From: Paludibacteraceae bacterium
Lineage (GTDB): Bacteria; Bacteroidota; Bacteroidia; Bacteroidales; Paludibacteraceae
Direction of reading: 5' to 3'
Assembly: GCA_017937025.1 (NCBI GenBank)
Contig: JAGBEJ010000006.1
Location: forward strand, 1-64,000
DNA length: 64,000 nucleotides
Positions 59,134-64,000 of the stretch are shown here, piece by piece. The notes under the pieces were generated by a model that saw only the letters and a program-made list of their open reading frames with translations, did no database searches and was not told the DNA's origin. Both the position numbers and the translations under genes were made by a program. Position 1 is the first letter of the stretch, and each line of letters opens with the position of its first letter.

Positions 59134-60486
59134 ATGAATAAAAGAGCAAAACTTCTAATATCACTGCTGATTCTCTGTGTGCAAGTGCCGCTTATCTCGG
59201 TCATGTCACAGACAGAGCAGAGAAAAACCACTTTCACAGTCACGCTGGATGCTGGTCATGGCGGACACGACCCGGGAGCCATTGGCGCAATTTCCAGAGA
59301 GAAGAACATCACATTGGCGGTTATAAAGAAGATAGGCAAGCGCATCTATGAAGAAAACCAGGACATAAAGGTCGTTTATACAAGAGATGTGGACAAGTAC
59401 ATAACTCTTCAAGGCAGAGCGGACATAGCCAACAAGGCGAAGTCGGACCTTTTTGTGTCTGTGCATGTGAACGCCAACAATAACCGTGAAGTAAGCGGCT
59501 GCGAGACATACACGCTTGGTCTGCACAAGACACAGTCCAACCTCGATGTCGCTATGCGTGAGAACTCAGTGATACTCCTCGAGGATAATTACAACACCAA
59601 ATACGCAGGATTCAACCCTAAGTCGATAGACTCATACATAATGTTCGAGTGCATTCAGGACAGATATGTTGACAAGAGCGTATGGCTGGCTTCAGAAATA
59701 GAGAAGAATTTCGCTTCGCGCAACCGACGCGACCGTGGTGTGCGCCAGGCTGGATTCTGGGTGTTGCATAAGACGGCTATGCCTGCCATCCTCGTGGAAA
59801 TCGGATACATAACAAATGCGGAGGAGGAGAGATTCCTGAATACTGAAGACGGACAGCAGAAGATAGCCGATGCCATCTACGAAGCATTGCTTAAGTTCAA
59901 GAGAGAGTACGAGATAAAATCAGGAACTCAGAAAATAGTCGTTCCTGCTAAAAACGAGCCGGTCGCAGCCAAGCAGGACAGTGTAGCCGAGCAGCCTAAG
60001 GCAACGCAGAAAAAGGCTGAGGAGAAGGCGGCAAAGATTAAGCGTGATGAAAAGAAAGAGGCGGTGAACAAGTCGGTCGAGGCATTCAAGGAGGCGAAAA
60101 AGAAGGAAAAAGAGGAATTGGAAAAAGCAGCCCAGAAGAAAAAAGAGGCGGAGGTAAAGAAAACTCAGGAAGAGAAGGTTGAGAAAGTTGAGAAAACCAA
60201 AGTTGAGAAAGCCAAGGAAGTGAATAATGACGAGGTCGAATTCAGACTGCAATTGTCTGCGTTGACTAAGAGCATTCCGCTGAATTCGAGCGCATTCAAG
60301 GGATTGAATGTGGATGTGTACCAGGAAGGCGGATACTACAAATATACATACGGAAAGACAGCCAGCTACGACGAGATAGTCCGTCTGAAAAACCGAATAA
60401 GCGACAAGTTCCCTAATGCGATGATTATCGCGTTTATGGGAGGACGCAAGGTGTCGGTGGCTGAGGCGCGTAAGAATCAGAAATAA
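59134..60486 (+). CDS. N-acetylmuramoyl-L-alanine amidase (Amidase_3) with basic linker and C-terminal domain
   Basis: 450 residues from the ATG at 59134, which starts the signal peptide (MNKRAKLLISLLILCVQVPLI). The amidase domain (about 30-265) has the zinc ligands in TLDAGHGGHDPGAIG, the EKNITLAVIKK segment with its Glu, SVHVNANNN and the catalytic Glu in PAILVEIGYITNAEEE. A Lys/Glu-rich, probably helical linker (about 275-370) leads to an 80-residue C-terminal domain (FRLQLSALTKSIPLNS ... YYKYTYGKTASYDEIVRLK) that looks SPOR-like. It splits peptide stems from glycan during cell separation. The mce gene follows by 15 bp. Confidence 0.92.
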   Translation: MNKRAKLLISLLILCVQVPLISVMSQTEQRKTTFTVTLDAGHGGHDPGAIGAISREKNITLAVIKKIGKRIYEENQDIKVVYTRDVDKYITLQGRADIANKAKSDLFVSVHVNANNNREVSGCETYTLGLHKTQSNLDVAMRENSVILLEDNYNTKYAGFNPKSIDSYIMFECIQDRYVDKSVWLASEIEKNFASRNRRDRGVRQAGFWVLHKTAMPAILVEIGYITNAEEERFLNTEDGQQKIADAIYEALLKFKREYEIKSGTQKIVVPAKNEPVAAKQDSVAEQPKATQKKAEEKAAKIKRDEKKEAVNKSVEAFKEAKKKEKEELEKAAQKKKEAEVKKTQEEKVEKVEKTKVEKAKEVNNDEVEFRLQLSALTKSIPLNSSAFKGLNVDVYQEGGYYKYTYGKTASYDEIVRLKNRISDKFPNAMIIAFMGGRKVSVAEARKNQK

Positions 60487-60501
60487 CAAACTACAAATAT
60501 T

Positions 60502-61413
60502 ATGTTTCAGAAAATCTTCACACGAGAAGTAAAAATTGGTTTATTGGCAGTTGTATGCGGATTTATTTTGTTCTTCGGATGCAATTATCTGAAAGGCATC
60601 AACATATTCAATCCGATGAACTGCTATTTTGCCAAGTACGAAAACCTTGGCGGACTTATTGTGTCTTCTCCTGTGTACATCAAAGGCTACAAGGTCGGTC
60701 AGGTGAGCGAGATACGCTACGACTTCACTAAGGACGTGCCTTTCATTGTCACTCTTGACATTGACATGGACGTCACTCTGCCGGAAGGCACAGTGGCTGA
60801 ACTCCAGGACGACGGACTCCTTGGCGGCAAGTGCATAAACCTGGTCATCGACAACCATAAGACTGCTTATGCCAAGAGCGGCGACACATTGGCGGTAAGC
60901 ACAAAGCTCGGTGTCGTGGATATGCTCACAGGCACATTGGTACCTAAGGTCGAAAGCGCGGTTTCTTCCGCCGACTCTTTGATGAAGGCCCTCAACAAGA
61001 TTGCTAATTCAAAGCAGGTGACAAACAGTCTGAACTCTGTGGAAAAAATTACGTCAAACTTGGAGACTACGACGACAGACCTCAAGAAAGTCGTGAAGAA
61101 CGATGTGCCTAAGGTGATGACCGATGTTGACAAGGCTGCGGTGAATCTGGCTAAGGTCGGTGAGAAAGTTAATAATCTGAAGATTGAGGAAACCGTTGAC
61201 GGCGTCAATAATGCGGTGGCTGAGTTCAATGCCGTCGTCAAGAAGATAAACAGCTCCGAAGGCTCAGCAGGAATGCTTCTCAACGACCCATCGCTCTACA
61301 ACAACCTGACAGACGCAAGCCGAAATATCGATGAGCTGATAAAGGACGTGAAATCAAATCCGAAGAGATATGTACACTTCTCTGTGTTCGGAAAGAAGGA
61401 CAAGAAAGATTAA
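60502..61413 (+). CDS. MlaD/MCE-domain protein
   Basis: 303 residues. One N-terminal membrane anchor (VKIGLLAVVCGFILFFGCNYL), the MCE domain (about 40-135) with GLIVSSPVYIKGYKVGQVSEI and TVAELQDDGLLGGKCINLVI, then a long helical region (about 145-290) rich in heptads. MCE proteins form hexameric rings that shuttle lipids between membranes. No MlaE or MlaF transporter gene is here; single mce genes next to an amidase are usual in Bacteroidota. Confidence 0.92.
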   Translation: MFQKIFTREVKIGLLAVVCGFILFFGCNYLKGINIFNPMNCYFAKYENLGGLIVSSPVYIKGYKVGQVSEIRYDFTKDVPFIVTLDIDMDVTLPEGTVAELQDDGLLGGKCINLVIDNHKTAYAKSGDTLAVSTKLGVVDMLTGTLVPKVESAVSSADSLMKALNKIANSKQVTNSLNSVEKITSNLETTTTDLKKVVKNDVPKVMTDVDKAAVNLAKVGEKVNNLKIEETVDGVNNAVAEFNAVVKKINSSEGSAGMLLNDPSLYNNLTDASRNIDELIKDVKSNPKRYVHFSVFGKKDKKD

Positions 61414-61437
61414 GGCATCGTGAGTGATGCTGTAAAA

Positions 61438-61474
61438 AGAAAAGGCACGGATTTCCGTGCCTTTCTTTTTTTGT
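61438..61474. terminator. Terminator between mce and the YugP-type peptidase gene
   Basis: AAAGGCACGGA / TCCGTGCCTTT stem, preceded by AAAAAGAA and followed by CTTTTTTT, usable in both directions. Confidence 0.9.
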
Positions 61475-61488
61475 GTATGGAAGTGTTT

Positions 61489-62181
61489 TTAGTCTCTTCT
61501 TCCCATGAAAATCATGATGTAGTAGAGCAGTGTGCCGAGCGATCCTAATGCAGCTACAACGTAGGTGTAAGCGGCTGCGTGGAGCGCATCTTTCACCATT
61601 GGCTTTGTTCTGTCATCGACGATTCCTGCGCCTTCGAGCCAAAGGACTGCTCTTCTTGAAGCGTCAACCTCTACAGGCAAAGTCACGAACGCGAAAATCG
61701 TTGTGATGGAGTAGAGTATAATGCCAGCCAACAGCAGTGTGGTTCCCAGCTGGTTTGCTACTAAGAGTCCACCTAAAATCAGCCACTGCATCCATCTTGA
61801 AGCGACATTTACCGCAGGCACAAGCTTTGTCCTCAGTTTCAGCGGGCCATAAGCGTCAGCGTGCTGTATCGCGTGTCCGCACTCGTGAGCTGCTACGGCA
61901 GCGGCAGCGATGCTGTGTGACGAGAATACCGTTTCTGACAAATTGACAGTCTGGTTTGCTGGGTTGTAGAAGTCGGTCAGCGAGCCTTGTGTCGGGTGCA
62001 CTTTCACGTCGTTGATACGGTTCTCTCTGAGCATTTTCTCGGCAATGTCCTTTCCTGTCATGCCGTATGGCATCATCACTTTTGAGTATTTCTCAAATTT
62101 GCTTTTTAGTCTATGGGAGATTATCCATGATATGAGCGCGAAGCCTATGAATAATATCCATCCTGATCCTGTGTACATCAT
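61489..62181 (-). CDS. YugP-type membrane zinc metallopeptidase
   Basis: 230 residues. N-terminal hydrophobic segment, the zinc motif AVAAHECGHAIQHADAY (HExxH form, about 97-101), two or three membrane helices (WLILGGLLVANQLG, LLLAGIILYSITTIFAFVTL) and the conserved PVEVDASRRAVLWL. This is the YugP family (neutral zinc metallopeptidase); its substrate is not established. It lies downstream of purA but is separated from it by a terminator. Confidence 0.92.
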   Translation of the reverse strand: MMYTGSGWILFIGFALISWIISHRLKSKFEKYSKVMMPYGMTGKDIAEKMLRENRINDVKVHPTQGSLTDFYNPANQTVNLSETVFSSHSIAAAAVAAHECGHAIQHADAYGPLKLRTKLVPAVNVASRWMQWLILGGLLVANQLGTTLLLAGIILYSITTIFAFVTLPVEVDASRRAVLWLEGAGIVDDRTKPMVKDALHAAAYTYVVAALGSLGTLLYYIMIFMGRRD

Positions 62182-62216
62182 ATAATATTCGTTTTTTGTT
62201 TAGCGTCTATCATTTA

Positions 62217-62254
62217 GCAAAAATGCTGCCAAGCGAATTTTGGCAGCATTTTAT
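62217..62254 (-). terminator. Terminator of purA
   Basis: AAATGCTGCCAA / TTGGCAGCATTT stem; on the minus strand followed by TTGC after a T-run. Confidence 0.85.
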
Positions 62255-62274
62255 GACGATTTGTCGTGAGTCTG

Positions 62275-63540
62275 TTATTTTCTCACTATTGTCTGGTCTC
62301 TGTCCGGACCGACTGACACAATGTAGATTGGCACTTCAAGCTCCTGCTCCAGGAAGTTGATGTAGTCCTTGAATGCCTGTGGAAATTCTGCCTCCGACTT
62401 GATTTTTGTCATGTCAGTCTTCCAACCCTTTATTTCCTTATATACAGGCTTGATGTCGTCGGTCATCTCGAAAGGCAGCTCTTTTGTCTGCTTGCCGTTT
62501 ATGTCGTATGCCACGCATGCCTTGATTGTGTCGAATCCGTCAAGCACGTCGCTCTTCATCATGATGAGTTTTGTCACGCCGTTTATCATGATAGCGTACT
62601 TCAGAGCCACGAGATCCACCCATCCGCATCTTCTTGCTCTTCCGGTCACAGCTCCGAACTCGAATCCGAGTTTTCTGATGAGCTCGCCAGTCTCGTCGTG
62701 AAGCTCGGTAGGGAATGGTCCGCTTCCTACTCTTGTGCAGTAAGCCTTGAAGATTCCGTACACTTCGTTGATGTTTCTTGGAGCCACTCCGAGTCCGGTG
62801 CATGCTCCTGCGCATATTGTGTTGGATGAAGTCACGAATGGATATGAACCGAAGTCCACGTCAAGCATTGTGCCCTGAGCGCCTTCAGCCAGGACTGGCT
62901 TATCCTCCTTCAGGTAGTTGTTTATGACGTGCTCGCTGTCGATGAATTGGAACTGCTTGAGCTTTTCAAGACCTTCGAACCATTTTTTCTCAAGCGGCTC
63001 AAGGTCGTATTCGAAGTTCAGGCTCTTGAGTATGGCTTTGTGCTTGTCAACAGCAGCCTTGTATTTCTCGTCGAAGTTGTCGAGTATGTCGCCGACTCTC
63101 ACGCCGTTTCGGCTTGTCTTGTCTGTATATGTCGGGCCGATGCCTTTTCCTGTTGTTCCGATTTTGCCCTTGCCTTTAGCGGCTTCGTAAGCAGCGTCCA
63201 GCAGTCGGTGTGTAGGCAGTATCAAGTGTGCCTTCTTTGAGATGTAGAGTCTTTTGGTCAGATCGTGTCCAGAGGCCTCAAGCGCTTCCACTTCCTCCTT
63301 GAAGAGGGCTGGGTCGAGCACGACTCCGTTGCCGATTATGTTTACGGTGTTGCCTTGGAAAATGCCGGAAGGAATAGATCTCAGCACATATTTCTGTCCT
63401 TCAAACACCAATGTGTGTCCTGCGTTTGGACCGCCCTGGAATCTTGTTACGACATCGTAGTTCGGTGTCAGTACGTCAACCACTTTGCCTTTGCCTTCGT
63501 CGCCCCATTGCAGACCTAAAAGTACATCAACTTTTTTCAT
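62275..63540 (-). CDS. purA: Adenylosuccinate synthetase
   Basis: 421 residues. Forms adenylosuccinate from IMP, aspartate and GTP, first committed step to AMP. Signatures: GLQWGDEGKGKVVD at the N terminus with catalytic Asp, RFQGGPNAGHTLV with the catalytic His, GTTGKGIGPTYTDK, EGAQGTMLDVDFGSYPFVTSSN, VGSGPFPTEL and TGRARRCGWVD. Length is normal. Confidence 0.97.
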   Translation of the reverse strand: MKKVDVLLGLQWGDEGKGKVVDVLTPNYDVVTRFQGGPNAGHTLVFEGQKYVLRSIPSGIFQGNTVNIIGNGVVLDPALFKEEVEALEASGHDLTKRLYISKKAHLILPTHRLLDAAYEAAKGKGKIGTTGKGIGPTYTDKTSRNGVRVGDILDNFDEKYKAAVDKHKAILKSLNFEYDLEPLEKKWFEGLEKLKQFQFIDSEHVINNYLKEDKPVLAEGAQGTMLDVDFGSYPFVTSSNTICAGACTGLGVAPRNINEVYGIFKAYCTRVGSGPFPTELHDETGELIRKLGFEFGAVTGRARRCGWVDLVALKYAIMINGVTKLIMMKSDVLDGFDTIKACVAYDINGKQTKELPFEMTDDIKPVYKEIKGWKTDMTKIKSEAEFPQAFKDYINFLEQELEVPIYIVSVGPDRDQTIVRK

Positions 63541-63609
63541 TTTCTATTTGTATGTAATTTTCTGTTGTTCTGTATTATTCGTTTCGCCGGTTTCCGAGCA
63601 AAACAATCG

Positions 63610-63617
63610 CAAATATA
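63610..63617 (-). promoter_or_regulatory. Possible -7 box of purA
   Basis: TATATTTG on the minus strand, 70 bp before the purA start. No -33 element at the usual distance. I see no purine riboswitch-like structure in 63541-63692. Confidence 0.45.
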
Positions 63618-63692
63618 CTATTTTTGTTTGAATCTTTTCATCCGCCAATCGCTTACTTTGCCATTTTCGTGGATAGCTCTTGTGTTTTGCCT

Positions 63693-64000
63693 TTATCCGT
63701 ATTTGATTTCTGTCATTATTTCCTCGTAAAGCAGTCTGCTGGTTTTGTTTTCGCTTTGGTTCAGATGCTTGATTTTATCCTCTATTTCCGGGATTTTTGT
63801 CTTTTTTTCGTGTATGCAGCCTTTGATGAATTCGGCGCAGCTTTTGGCGAGAATGTAGCTTGGCTTTTCTCCTAATGATATGCTTTTGCTGAGCATGGCT
63901 TCTATATGTTCCTCGCTCATTAGGCTGATGCGTTTTGCTGCCGCCATCAGGCTTAGTCCTGCGGTGTTCTCGTCGTTGCCGTCAGCCCAGGTCAGGAGCG
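63693..64000 (-). CDS. C-terminal part of an unknown protein (partial)
   Basis: The minus-strand frame is open to the end of the window, so at least 102 C-terminal residues are coded and the true start lies beyond 64000. The first in-frame ATG inside is at 63947, but the upstream codons (LLTWADGNDENTAGLSL) read as normal protein. The part seen is mostly helical and Lys/Glu-rich (SEEHIEAMLSKSI, KIPEIEDKIKHLNQSE). No family recognised. Confidence 0.55.
   Translation of the reverse strand, partial: LLTWADGNDENTAGLSLMAAAKRISLMSEEHIEAMLSKSISLGEKPSYILAKSCAEFIKGCIHEKKTKIPEIEDKIKHLNQSENKTSRLLYEEIMTEIKYG

Overview
This window is a chromosomal segment of a member of the Bacteroidota, most likely order Bacteroidales. 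The evidence is type IX secretion system (T9SS) parts and cargo (PorP/SprF proteins, type A and type B C-terminal sorting domains), TonB-dependent receptors, DUF4270 lipoproteins, almost no Shine-Dalgarno sequences, and promoters of the TTTG-N19-21-TAnnTTTG kind. The genus cannot be fixed from the sequence. T9SS and PorP genes argue against Bacteroides itself; a Prevotellaceae- or Muribaculaceae-like gut or oral lineage is plausible. No phage, IS element, CRISPR array or rRNA was seen.

Layout. 1-2.8 kb: the end of a T9SS type B cargo gene, a PD40-OmpA gene and a PorP/SprF gene, with a strongly C-ending, GC-rich codon style. 3.1-13 kb: Lnt, a 1667-residue modular surface protein with a type A sorting domain, and a TonB-dependent receptor with a large helical insertion. 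13.2-18 kb: two tRNA-Ser genes, MltG, a TRIC-type channel, and a PTS-like EIIC gene paired with a KduI that carries a signal peptide. 18-25 kb: UvrD-like helicase, SDR oxidoreductase, zinc peptidase, lipoproteins and a small HTH regulator. 25.3-33.5 kb: slyD-aroC-lipid kinase-kdsA running into a second T9SS module (SprB-like type B cargo, PorP/SprF, PD40 protein).

33.5-45.6 kb: one minus-strand polysaccharide locus transcribed OPX export protein, Wzc-like kinase, Wzx flippase, pyruvyltransferase-family protein, GT4, EpsG-type polymerase, GT6, GT11, LicD, GT2, and initiating sugar transferase. Adjacent GT11 (alpha-1,2-fucosyltransferase family) and GT6 (ABO blood group transferase family) genes, followed by LicD, suggest a surface glycan that imitates host histo-blood-group antigens and may carry a phospho-substituent. 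This is the most striking content of the window.

45.7-49.3 kb: DUF4270 lipoprotein, a half-length degenerate GT5 protein, panC and panD. 49.3-53 kb: a small unit made of a putative DNA-binding protein, a membrane Ser/Thr kinase, a lipoprotein and a DUF456 protein, with a perfect 21-bp inverted repeat on either side of the kinase gene. 53-64 kb: hisA, a GH25 lysozyme, TtcA-like enzyme and LptD in overlapping genes, an amidase, an MCE protein, a YugP-type peptidase, purA and a partial unknown gene.

Taken together the window is dominated by cell-envelope work: lipoprotein acylation (Lnt), LPS precursor and assembly (KdsA, LptD), peptidoglycan cleavage (MltG, GH25, amidase), T9SS surface display, and capsule or exopolysaccharide synthesis.
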